Shown here one piece after another: positions 43,292-51,837 of a stretch of DNA of 64,000 nt. The DNA is taken from contig OZ241208.1 of NCBI GenBank assembly GCA_965199665.1, forward strand, positions 1 to 64,000, written 5' to 3'. The stretch comes from JAVVHH01 sp965199665. GTDB lineage: Bacteria > Pseudomonadota > Alphaproteobacteria > Acetobacterales > Acetobacteraceae. The translations under genes and the position numbers were made by a program. The notes under the pieces are model-generated. The model saw only the letters and a program-made list of their open reading frames with translations, searched no databases and was not told the DNA's origin. Position 1 is the stretch's first letter. Every line of letters starts with the position of its first letter.

Positions 43292-45424
43292 TCAGCGCCC
43301 CGGGCCGCCGCCACCCGGGCCGCCCGGCCGACCACCGCCGCCGGGTCCGCCGTGGGGCTGGCCGCCACCCGGACCGTTCCCGCGTTCTCCGCGTTGCTCG
43401 CCGCCCGGGCCACCGCCGCCGGGTCCGCCGTGGGGCTGACCGCCACCGGGACCGCCCCCGCGTTCTCCGCGCGGCTCGCCGACCAGGCCACCGCCGCCGG
43501 GACCGCCTCCCGGCCCCCCGCGTGCTGGCCCAGCGCCCTCCGGACGACCGCCGCCGCGGGGACCGTCACCGCCCCCTGGCCCGCCACCGCGCCCAGGCTC
43601 CGCACCCTCCGGCCGTCCGCCGGGGCGGCCGCCTGGATTTCCCCCGGGCCCACCGCCCGGCCGGGCGCCCCCGCCGCGCGCGCCTTCACCCGGGCCGCCC
43701 ATCGGGGCACCGTAACGCACGTCGGGCGTCCGGCCCGGCTCGGCCGGTGTCCCGTATTGCACGCGCGGCAGCGCGCCCCGGCCGGCCTCCCCGGGACCGC
43801 GCCCGGGACCGCCGCGCTCGGCACCGCCGGGCGGGCCGACATCCCGGCCGCGCAAGCCGGGAAAGCCGCCGCCTTCGCCCGGACCCGAAGCTGGCCCGCC
43901 ACCCGGACCCGCTCGCCCCGGCGCGGCCGGGCGGCCCACGGGGACGGAGGCCTGCCCCGGGCGCACAACGCGTTCCGCACCGGGGCCGCCGCCCCGCAAC
44001 GCGCCCGGCCCGAACCCCGGTCCTGGCCCGGCATGGGCCGCCGGCGCGGCCAGCCCCGCCGGGTTGACCTGGCGCAACAGGGCGTTGGTCGCGCCGATGG
44101 TCGACCGGGTCGGCGCCGCGCCGGGTTGGAACTGCACGGGCGCGGATCGGAATGTCGCCGGCAGCGCATTGGCGCGCCAGGCCGGCCCCACCGGGGCGCT
44201 GCCGGTCAGCACCTGCCGCGGCACCACCGTGACGGCGGCGCGGTTGAACGTCACCGGCGCATTGTTGAACACAAGCGGCGCGCCGGTCGGTCCGTTCAGG
44301 ATCGCGAGGCGCCGCTCGTCGACGGGGTAGCTCGGGCGATATGTCTCCCGCGGGCCGAGCGGCGCCCAGCCTACGAGTGGCGCGCGGGCGGAACCGAGCG
44401 CGGCCCCGCCGAGGAAGCCGACCAGCGCCGGCGCGTAGGCCGGCACGCGGCCCGCCTGCCAGTCGCGGCCCGGCACCCACCCCCATCGCTCGCCGAACTG
44501 CGCCCATCGCCCGTAATGCGACGGCGCGAATCCCCAGGGCGCGTCGTCCACCCAGGTCCAGCCCCATGGCGCGACATAGGCCCAGCGTCCCTGCCGATAC
44601 GGCACGTAGGTGGCGACCGGCGGATACCAGACCGGGCCGTACTCGGCATTGTCGGTCCACTCCCCGACCTCGTACAGCGGCTCGGCCCCGGTCATGCTCG
44701 CCAGCACGGCGGGGGCGAGCGGCGGCCGCGGTCGTGACGGGGCGCCGGCCCCGCAGCGCTGCAGAAAGGCGTCGGGCGCGGCCGGGCCGGGGGCGGCGGC
44801 GAACGGCGTCGCGTTGCCATCGCCCGTCACGGTGAGGCTCTGGCCGGCCCCGACCTCGTGGCTGCTCGGCAGGCCCGTCAGCGTGGCGGCCCCGTCCAGC
44901 ACGGTGATGACGGTCGGGTGCTCGACATCGCCGCTCACGATGCCGTAGCGCCCCGCGGTGGCGATCGTCACGATGCCGCGTGGCGTGCGCACCGTATAGG
45001 TCTCGCCCGGCCGCACCGTGTGCAGCAGCCAGCAGCTTTCCCCCTGGGCCTGCGTGGCCGCCAGCGACTGATCGTCGAGCAGGTCCACGTCCAGTTCCGT
45101 CAGCCCTGCCAGCACGGCCCGGTTGTCGGCCACGCCCAGCCCGGCCTCGCCGCCGGCGGCCACCCAGAGCGCGGTGCCGGTGGTGACCGGCAGGTTGCTC
45201 CGCGCCACCTGCCACTCGGTGGCCCCCGCCAGATGGAACGACACGGCGCCGGTCACGGCCGCGACCCGGCCCACGCGGTCGGGCGGTGGTGCGGTCGACG
45301 CGGCCGGGGCGGCGGACGGTGCGGGCTGCAACGGCGGCAGCCCGGCCGGCGCCTGCGCCGCCCCGGGCACCGGGCTCAGCACCGTCATGGCAAGCAGGCA
45401 GGCGGAAAGCGGGCGGACATGCAT
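43292..45424 (-). CDS. FecR/DUF6600-like secreted protein with long Gly/Pro-rich tail
   Basis: The 710-residue protein begins with a signal peptide (ACLLAMTVLSPVPGAAQ). A FecR-like beta domain follows (residues ~50-200: VAAVTGAVSFHLAGATEWQV, TVRTPRGIVTIATAGRYGIV, GQSLTVTGDG), then a Trp/Tyr-rich DUF6600-type region (YGPVWYPPVATYVPYRQGRW, FGERWGWVPGRDW). The last ~220 residues are almost all Gly, Pro, Arg and Ala with two 26-residue tandem repeats. It has no sigma factor or TonB receptor nearby, so it is probably not a FecR regulator. ATG 45424 is used. It may be a cell-surface or envelope scaffold protein. Confidence 0.8.
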   Translation of the reverse strand: MHVRPLSACLLAMTVLSPVPGAAQAPAGLPPLQPAPSAAPAASTAPPPDRVGRVAAVTGAVSFHLAGATEWQVARSNLPVTTGTALWVAAGGEAGLGVADNRAVLAGLTELDVDLLDDQSLAATQAQGESCWLLHTVRPGETYTVRTPRGIVTIATAGRYGIVSGDVEHPTVITVLDGAATLTGLPSSHEVGAGQSLTVTGDGNATPFAAAPGPAAPDAFLQRCGAGAPSRPRPPLAPAVLASMTGAEPLYEVGEWTDNAEYGPVWYPPVATYVPYRQGRWAYVAPWGWTWVDDAPWGFAPSHYGRWAQFGERWGWVPGRDWQAGRVPAYAPALVGFLGGAALGSARAPLVGWAPLGPRETYRPSYPVDERRLAILNGPTGAPLVFNNAPVTFNRAAVTVVPRQVLTGSAPVGPAWRANALPATFRSAPVQFQPGAAPTRSTIGATNALLRQVNPAGLAAPAAHAGPGPGFGPGALRGGGPGAERVVRPGQASVPVGRPAAPGRAGPGGGPASGPGEGGGFPGLRGRDVGPPGGAERGGPGRGPGEAGRGALPRVQYGTPAEPGRTPDVRYGAPMGGPGEGARGGGARPGGGPGGNPGGRPGGRPEGAEPGRGGGPGGGDGPRGGGRPEGAGPARGGPGGGPGGGGLVGEPRGERGGGPGGGQPHGGPGGGGPGGEQRGERGNGPGGGQPHGGPGGGGRPGGPGGGGPGR
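43333..43488 (-). repeat. Tandem 78-bp direct repeat (two copies) in the Gly-rich tail
   Basis: Copies at 43333-43410 and 43411-43488 share long identical blocks (for example GGGTCCGCCGTGGGGCTG). Each encodes a 26-residue Gly/Pro/Arg unit containing QPHGGPGGGG. Slippage here would change protein length in frame. Confidence 0.8.
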
Positions 45425-45563
45425 GGCGAGGCGGGCCGTTGAAAGATGTGCCGGGAAGGCTGCCATGGCAGTGTGGCAATAACGCGGCCATCGCCCAGAT
45501 AGATGGTGCGGGCAGCTCTGCGGTTTGGTTAAGCTGCTCCGGTCAGTCAGGAGCGGAGGGCTT

Positions 45564-45803
45564 ATGAACGGAACGGCGTTCGTGTTGCTGAGCGGAACGC
45601 TGACCTTCGGGGTCCCTCTGCTGCTCGCGGTGCGCGAGCTCTACGTGCTGAAGCGCCGCGGCAGGGGAGGGTGGGACGGTGATGGCCCTTCGCCGCGTCC
45701 GGCGCCGCGCCCGCCCAGCCTGGGCCACAAGCCGCTGCCCGATTGCCTCATCCCGCGGCTGCCGCCGTCGCCCGTCCGCGTCCGCGAACTCGAGGAAGTC
45801 TGA
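45564..45803 (+). CDS. Small single-pass membrane protein, unknown
   Basis: The 79-residue protein has one N-terminal hydrophobic helix (FVLLSGTLTFGVPLLLAVREL) and a basic Pro-rich cytoplasmic tail. GGAGGG lies before ATG 45564. No family is recognised. It is divergent from the FecR-like gene and is followed by a pair of stress-domain genes. Confidence 0.6.
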   Translation: MNGTAFVLLSGTLTFGVPLLLAVRELYVLKRRGRGGWDGDGPSPRPAPRPPSLGHKPLPDCLIPRLPPSPVRVRELEEV

Positions 45804-45916
45804 CCGCCCGGCGCTCACATTCCCGGCATCGCGCGAACCTCTGAGCGGCCGGCCCGCTCTACCCGGGCGGCAAGACGGTGGGATCGCGGCAGGTGCGGCG
45901 ACCCGGGGAGAATGCG

Positions 45917-46630
45917 ATGAGCGATCGATACACCAACACGAGCGGCGGTTCGGACACGTATAACGCCGGTGCAGCGCACGATAGCGGCTTCTACGATCCT
46001 GACCTGCACGACAACGAGATCGTCGCGGTGTTCGCCGACGCCGCCGCAGCCCGCGCTGCGCGCGATGCCCTGGTGTCGGCCGGCACCCCGGAGAACCAAG
46101 TCCAGGTCGTGGACCGCGTCAGCGGCGATGCCGCTCCGGGCGCCAGTCAGGCCGAGGACAAGGCCGTCGGCGACCAGATCCTCACCGCCATCGTGAGCCT
46201 GTTCGGCGGCCATGACGACCGGAACGATTACACGCACGCGGTCAACCAGGGCCATGCCATGGTCGTCGTCACCCCGTCCGGCGATACCGACCGGCACCGC
46301 GTGATCCAGGTGCTGGAAAGCAGCCACCCGATCGATTTCGACGCCAAGCTCGCCGAATGGCGGCAGGCCGGCTACGACCGCTCGGGCGCGCCCCGCTCGC
46401 CGGAGCACGCGACGGAGACCCGCGCGTCGCAGCGTGAAACCATGCCGAACCGCCCAGAAGGCCAGTCCCGCATCCGCAGCTACATCGCCAACCGTCCGGA
46501 CGCGGAGCAGACCACCCCGGCGACCGAAGCAGGAGGCACGGCGGCGGGCGACGGCATGGGCACGGGCGGCGCCGTCACCAACGCCACCCCCGGCGCGACG
46601 TCCAGCGGCACCAACTCCCCCCGTCGCTGA
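45917..46630 (+). CDS. Stress-domain protein, first of two tandem paralogues
   Basis: The 237-residue protein has an N-terminal module (residues ~30-145: HDNEIVAVFADAAAARAARD ... NQGHAMVVVTPSGDTDRHRV) similar to general-stress/YflT-like alpha-beta domains. A disordered middle leads to SRIRSYIANRPDA and a Gly/Thr-rich tail. GGGAG precedes ATG 45917. The next gene encodes a paralogue with the same opening and the same SRxRSY motif. The pair is probably induced by stress, by analogy with the family, but no promoter evidence is seen. Confidence 0.7.
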   Translation: MSDRYTNTSGGSDTYNAGAAHDSGFYDPDLHDNEIVAVFADAAAARAARDALVSAGTPENQVQVVDRVSGDAAPGASQAEDKAVGDQILTAIVSLFGGHDDRNDYTHAVNQGHAMVVVTPSGDTDRHRVIQVLESSHPIDFDAKLAEWRQAGYDRSGAPRSPEHATETRASQRETMPNRPEGQSRIRSYIANRPDAEQTTPATEAGGTAAGDGMGTGGAVTNATPGATSSGTNSPRR

Positions 46631-46638
46631 GGGCCGGC

Positions 46639-47475
46639 ATGGACACGCGGAACCCCCCGGGCCGAACCTTCGAGCCGATCCGGCACGATAGCCACCTCGT
46701 CGCCCTGTTCCACGACGAGGCGGCCGCCGCGGCGGCGCGGGATGCGGTGGTGGCTGCCGGCGTCGACCCGGCCACCGTGCAAGTCGTGGGCGATGGAGAC
46801 GCGCTGCACCGGGGGGCGCCTCACCCCGTCCAGGAGCTGTTCATCCCGGAGGACGATTACGCGGACTACCACCACGCCCTGGCGCGAGGCCGTATGCTGG
46901 TGATCGTGCGGCCCGCCTCGCCGGAGGCGCGCGAGGCGGCATCCGCGGCGCTGGAGCGTGCCGCGCCGCTCGACGTGGAGGAGCACGGGCGCAAGTGGCG
47001 CGGCGAGGCAGCGCCGGTGGATCGGATGGCGATCAACCACGCCAACCTGTCGCGGGCCGACATGAAGAACCGCGCCGTCGGCGGGCACGACGAGGTCATC
47101 CTCGACATGACCGGGCAGAAGATGACGGTCCGCACCATGTCGGAGCGCGACATGGCCGAGGCGCCGTTCGCCCCGCCGCTGCCGCCGGAGGCGCGCCCGG
47201 CCCCGCTCGCCCCGCCGCCGCCGCCGCGTCAGACCCTCGTGCGCCAGACCAGCTACACCTACGGCGTGCCGGCCGACGTGGTCGAGCGGATGTCGCCGGA
47301 GGAGCAGGTGATGGCGCAACCGCATTCGGTGCAAGGGCCGGTCGGCCAGACCACGCGAGACACGTTCCTCCGCGTGGACAGTGGCGAGACGCGGCTGGGT
47401 TGGCGCGAGGCGCCTCCGGCCGGGAGCCGCGTGCGCAGCTACGTGACGGAACGGCCGACCGCTGCAGCGTCTTGA
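46639..47475 (+). CDS. Stress-domain protein, second of two tandem paralogues
   Basis: The 278-residue protein repeats the module of its upstream neighbour: HDSHLVALFHDEAAAAAARD, VQVVGDGDA, ARGRMLVIVRPASPEA (residues ~15-110). The rest is a low-complexity region with a proline run (LAPPPPPRQ) and a C-terminal SRVRSYVTERPTA that matches SRIRSYIANRPDA of the paralogue. It starts 8 bp after the first gene's stop. Its TGA overlaps the TTG start of the DUF3833 lipoprotein. Confidence 0.7.
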   Translation: MDTRNPPGRTFEPIRHDSHLVALFHDEAAAAAARDAVVAAGVDPATVQVVGDGDALHRGAPHPVQELFIPEDDYADYHHALARGRMLVIVRPASPEAREAASAALERAAPLDVEEHGRKWRGEAAPVDRMAINHANLSRADMKNRAVGGHDEVILDMTGQKMTVRTMSERDMAEAPFAPPLPPEARPAPLAPPPPPRQTLVRQTSYTYGVPADVVERMSPEEQVMAQPHSVQGPVGQTTRDTFLRVDSGETRLGWREAPPAGSRVRSYVTERPTAAAS

Positions 47476-48011
47476 AGGGCGCTGCCGCGGCGGCCGTATT
47501 TCTGGCGGTCTCGCTGGCCGGGTGCTCCGACCCGCTACCGGTGCAGTCGTTCAAGGGGCCGCCCGACTTCGACCCGGTGCACTTCTTTGCCGGCGCCGTC
47601 CATTCCTGGGGCGTGTTGGAGGACCGGTCGGGCCAGCCGACGCAGGTGGTCATCACCGAAGGCACCGGCGAGCCCGAGGGGCCGGACGGCATACATTTCG
47701 CCCAGCGCCTCCACGTCGGGAGCGACCCGGTCACTACTCGTGACTGGCATTTCCGCCGCACCGGCCCGGGCCGCTTCAGCGCCACCGCCAACGACATGGT
47801 CGGCACCGCGAACGGCGAAGGGAGCGGGCGGGCCTTCCATTGGCAATGGACGCTGGCCCTGCGCCCGGGCCAGCCGCTCTCGAACGTGACCATGGACCAG
47901 TGGTGGTATCTGCAGGACGATGGGTCGATGCTGAACCGCACCACCATCACCAAGCTCGGCATCACGGTCGCGCAGGTGACCGAGCGTTTCGTCAGCCAAG
48001 CCAAGGAGTGA
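47472..48011 (+). CDS. DUF3833 family lipoprotein
   Basis: The 179-residue lipoprotein has lipobox SLAGC near residue 18. The mature sequence follows DUF3833: FDPVHFFAGAVHSWGVLEDR, TTRDWHFRRTGPGRFSATAN and MDQWWYLQDDGSMLNRTTIT, a beta-rich domain. The start is TTG 47472 overlapping the preceding TGA. The function is unknown; DUF3833 proteins often sit near fatty-acid or lipid-related genes. Confidence 0.85.
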   Translation: MKGAAAAAVFLAVSLAGCSDPLPVQSFKGPPDFDPVHFFAGAVHSWGVLEDRSGQPTQVVITEGTGEPEGPDGIHFAQRLHVGSDPVTTRDWHFRRTGPGRFSATANDMVGTANGEGSGRAFHWQWTLALRPGQPLSNVTMDQWWYLQDDGSMLNRTTITKLGITVAQVTERFVSQAKE

Positions 48012-48015
48012 GCCG

Positions 48016-48582
48016 GTGAAGGCCAAGAACATGATCGGCGCCGCGCTGCGGCCGTTCCGCCCCGGCGTCGACGCGCTGACCAGCAGCCTGCTTCGCAAGC
48101 CCGGCGGGATCACGGTCACCAGCCCGGCCTTCAAGGAAAGCGACCCGATCCCGCGCCTGTTCACCGCCGATGGCGACGCCCGTTTCCCCGGCGTGGAATG
48201 GACCGGCCTGCCGGACGGCACCGTCTCCGTCGTGTTGCTGGTCGAGGACGCCGACATCCCGCTGCCTGTGCCGGTGACGCATCTCATCGTGTACGGGATC
48301 GACCCCTCCCTCGGCGGGCTCGAACCGGGCGCCGTGCAGGCGTTCAACCGCGGGCCGAACCCGGCCGGCTGGGCGTGTGGGCGCAACTTCCTCGGCGCCG
48401 CCGGGTGGACGCCGCCGGCACCGCCGCCGGGTCACGGCATGCATCGCTATGCCTTCCAGGTGTTCGCGTTGGACACCCGCCCCCACTTCGCCCACCTGCC
48501 GCATCGCGGCCGCCTGCTGCGGCGGATCCGCCCGCACATCCTCGCGCAAGGCCAGCTGATCGGAACTTACCTCAGAGGGTAA
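48016..48582 (+). CDS. YbhB/YbcL family (Raf-kinase-inhibitor-like) protein
   Basis: The 188-residue protein has the PEBP fold signature: ITVTSPAFKESDPIPRLFTA, LVEDADIPLPVPVTHLIVYG and GHGMHRYAFQVFALD, including the conserved Asp/His ligand pocket. Bacterial members have no known partner. The start is GTG 48016, five bases after the DUF3833 stop. It ends the 45.9-48.6 kb same-strand group. Confidence 0.88.
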   Translation: MKAKNMIGAALRPFRPGVDALTSSLLRKPGGITVTSPAFKESDPIPRLFTADGDARFPGVEWTGLPDGTVSVVLLVEDADIPLPVPVTHLIVYGIDPSLGGLEPGAVQAFNRGPNPAGWACGRNFLGAAGWTPPAPPPGHGMHRYAFQVFALDTRPHFAHLPHRGRLLRRIRPHILAQGQLIGTYLRG

Positions 48583-48583
48583 C

Positions 48584-48612
48584 TTGACTTTGCTGCATTG
48601 CAACAATACGTT
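48584..48612 (+). promoter_or_regulatory. Sigma-70-like promoter for the RhlE-like helicase
   Basis: TTGACT and TACGTT are separated by exactly 17 bp. Transcription would begin near 48619 and leave a leader of about 128 nt before the helicase ATG. The spacer holds the TGC-rich TTGCTGCATTGCAACAA. Confidence 0.5.
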
Positions 48613-48746
48613 GTGAGTGCGCTGTTTGATCGTTTGCGTGCGCTTTCCTCTGCCCGCCTCCTCAATCCGTTGCGCCGGTATTGGTCCCGATGACCATAGG
48701 CGCTGCCCCGGCGACCGTGGGCGGCTCGCGAAAGAGCGTCCCCTTC

Positions 48747-49883
<1,137 letters not shown>

Positions 49884-49897
49884 TCGGCGCGGCCTCT

Positions 49898-49928
49898 CGC
49901 GAGCGGGGCAACTCTCACCCCGCTCGCG
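49898..49928 (+). terminator. Hairpin terminator after rhlE
   Basis: A perfect 11-bp stem CGCGAGCGGGG/CCCCGCTCGCG with a 9-nt loop begins 15 bp after the stop codon. There is no U-run. Confidence 0.55.
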
Positions 49929-49960
49929 CGCTCGGTCTGCACCAATACGGGAGCAGACCA

Positions 49961-50362
49961 ATGGGCCTTTTCAGCGCCATCTCAGAGAAGATCTTCGGCC
50001 ATCATCCGAAGCCCGACGCCAACACCACGACGGCATCGGCCGCGCCGACCTCCGGTGCCACGACCTCCTCGCCGACCGCGGCGGCCCCGTCCGGCTCGGC
50101 CGGCCCCGTCGACGTGGAAGCCGTGCTGACCGACATGGCCTCCAAGAAGGGTGGCGGCGGCAACTGGCAGAGCTCCATCGTGGACCTGCTCAAGCTGCTG
50201 GACCTCGACTCCAGCCTGCAGGCCCGCAAGGAGCTGGGCAGCGAGTTGGGCGTGCATACCGGCGAGGACGGCTCGGCCGAGCAGAACATGGCGCTGCACC
50301 GCGCAGTCATGACCAAGCTGGCAGAGAATGGCGGCAAAGTGCCGGATAGTCTCAAGGGGTGA
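49961..50362 (+). CDS. DUF3597 family protein
   Basis: The 133-residue protein matches DUF3597: MGLFSAISEKIFGHHP at the start, an Ala/Thr/Ser linker (~20-47), and VDVEAVLTDMASKKGGGGNW with IVDLLKLLDLDSSLQARKEL in the C-terminal half. A structural member has a LysM-adjacent fold, but the function is unknown. The gene ends 2 bp from the convergent tRNA-Thr. Confidence 0.88.
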   Translation: MGLFSAISEKIFGHHPKPDANTTTASAAPTSGATTSSPTAAAPSGSAGPVDVEAVLTDMASKKGGGGNWQSSIVDLLKLLDLDSSLQARKELGSELGVHTGEDGSAEQNMALHRAVMTKLAENGGKVPDSLKG

Positions 50363-50364
50363 GA

Positions 50365-50439
<75 letters not shown>

Positions 50440-50451
50440 AACCGATATGCT

Positions 50452-50484
50452 CGGCCCGGCCCCGATATACAGAGGGCCGGGCCG
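50452..50484 (+). terminator. Hairpin between tRNA-Thr and pqiA
   Basis: A perfect 11-bp stem CGGCCCGGCCC/GGGCCGGGCCG with an 11-nt AT-rich loop. It lies upstream of the tRNA on its own strand and downstream of DUF3597 on the plus strand, so it could stop plus-strand read-through before pqiA. Confidence 0.45.
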
Positions 50485-50529
50485 CGCCGCAACTACGGAA
50501 CGGCACCGGGCCGGGCGCGTTCACCCGTT

Positions 50530-51837
50530 ATGATGAGCCACGCGCTTCTGGACGACGAAGCCGATACCCCCCTGCATCATCTCCGCGAATGTCCCGATTG
50601 CGGGCTGGTCCAACGCCTTCCGACGCTGCGGCCGGGCTTTGCCGCCAAGTGCATGCGCTGTGACGCGACCTTGCGCCGCCGCCGCCGCAATAGCTTCAGC
50701 ACCACGGCCGCGCTGATGGTGACCGGGCTGCTGCTCTTCACCGTCATCACCTACGAGCCGCTGCTCGGCATCAGCATCCTGGGCCGCCCGATCGCCACCA
50801 CTGTTCCGGTGATGCCGTTCTCGCTCGACGAATTCAACATGGGCGAGCTCGCCATCCTGGTGCTGACCTTCACCTTCATCGCGCCGCTGCTGCGTCTGGG
50901 CACCACGCTGGGCGTGCTGGTCGGGCTGCGGCTGCCGCACGCCAACCCGAGCTCGCTGGCGGCACTGGCTCGCATCCGCGTTTGGCTGAAGCCCTGGGCG
51001 ATGACGGAGGTGTTCCTGCTCGGCCTGTTCGTCGCCTACACGCGCCTCACCACTTATTCCACCGTCCATATCGGCCCGGCGCTCTACGCCATGGCCGGCC
51101 TCATGCTGGTCATGGTCGCCGCCGACGCCTGGCTCGACGAGCACGCCCTGTGGGACGCGATCGGCAAGCGGCAGCCCCCGGCGCCGCAGCGCGGGGGCGA
51201 ACCGATCGGCTGCGACACGTGCGGCCATCTCTCGGTGGGCCGCCCCGGCGATTTCTGCCCCACCTGCGAGAGCCACCTGCGGGTACGCAAGCGCGAGCCG
51301 ATCGCTCGTTGCTGGGCCTTGGTCGCGGCGGCCGCCGCGCTCTACGTGCCGGCCAACATCCTGCCCGTCATGACCATCGTGAAACTGCATCGCGACACCA
51401 CGGCAACCATCCTGGGCGGCGTGCAGGAGCTGATCGCGGCGCAGATGTGGCCGCTGGCGCTGATCGTCTTCGTCGCCAGCGTCGCCGTGCCGATGGCCAA
51501 GCTGATCCTGCTGATCTACATGCTCGTCGCCACCCATCGCCGTTCGGCAGCCGGCCTGCGGCGGCGCACCAAGATGTATCGGGTCGTGGATGCCATTGGC
51601 CGCTGGTCCATGATTGACGTCTTCATGATCACGATCCTGACCGCGCTGGTCCGCGTCGGCGCCGTCGCCTCCGTCATCCCCGAACCCGGTGCGGTCTGCT
51701 TCGCCGGCGTGGTGATCGTGACCATGCTCGCCGCCGCCAGCTTCGACCCGCGGGTCATGTGGGACCGGGCCGAGGCGGCCGGTGACGCGCCGGCCCCCGC
51801 CATCGCCGGACCCACCCTGGTCGGAGCCGCATCGTGA
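50530..51837 (+). CDS. pqiA: Paraquat-inducible protein A (intermembrane transport protein)
   Basis: The 435-residue inner-membrane protein has two PqiA domains, each opening with a zinc ribbon: CPDCG with CMRC (residues ~16-43) and CDTCG with CPTC (about 235-255). About eight helices follow in total. PqiA works with the MCE protein PqiB and lipoprotein PqiC in lipid transport between membranes. Its TGA overlaps the pqiB GTG (GTGA). Confidence 0.93.
   Translation: MMSHALLDDEADTPLHHLRECPDCGLVQRLPTLRPGFAAKCMRCDATLRRRRRNSFSTTAALMVTGLLLFTVITYEPLLGISILGRPIATTVPVMPFSLDEFNMGELAILVLTFTFIAPLLRLGTTLGVLVGLRLPHANPSSLAALARIRVWLKPWAMTEVFLLGLFVAYTRLTTYSTVHIGPALYAMAGLMLVMVAADAWLDEHALWDAIGKRQPPAPQRGGEPIGCDTCGHLSVGRPGDFCPTCESHLRVRKREPIARCWALVAAAAALYVPANILPVMTIVKLHRDTTATILGGVQELIAAQMWPLALIVFVASVAVPMAKLILLIYMLVATHRRSAAGLRRRTKMYRVVDAIGRWSMIDVFMITILTALVRVGAVASVIPEPGAVCFAGVVIVTMLAAASFDPRVMWDRAEAAGDAPAPAIAGPTLVGAAS

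Noticed and set aside
43292..43700. CRISPR-like or satellite repeat in the GC-rich region
   Set aside because: The repeat is two adjacent 78-bp in-frame units without spacers, explained by the Gly/Pro-rich protein tail.
43292..45424. FecR anti-sigma regulator
   Set aside because: The FecR-like domain lacks a cytoplasmic anti-sigma part, and no ECF sigma factor or TonB receptor adjoins it.
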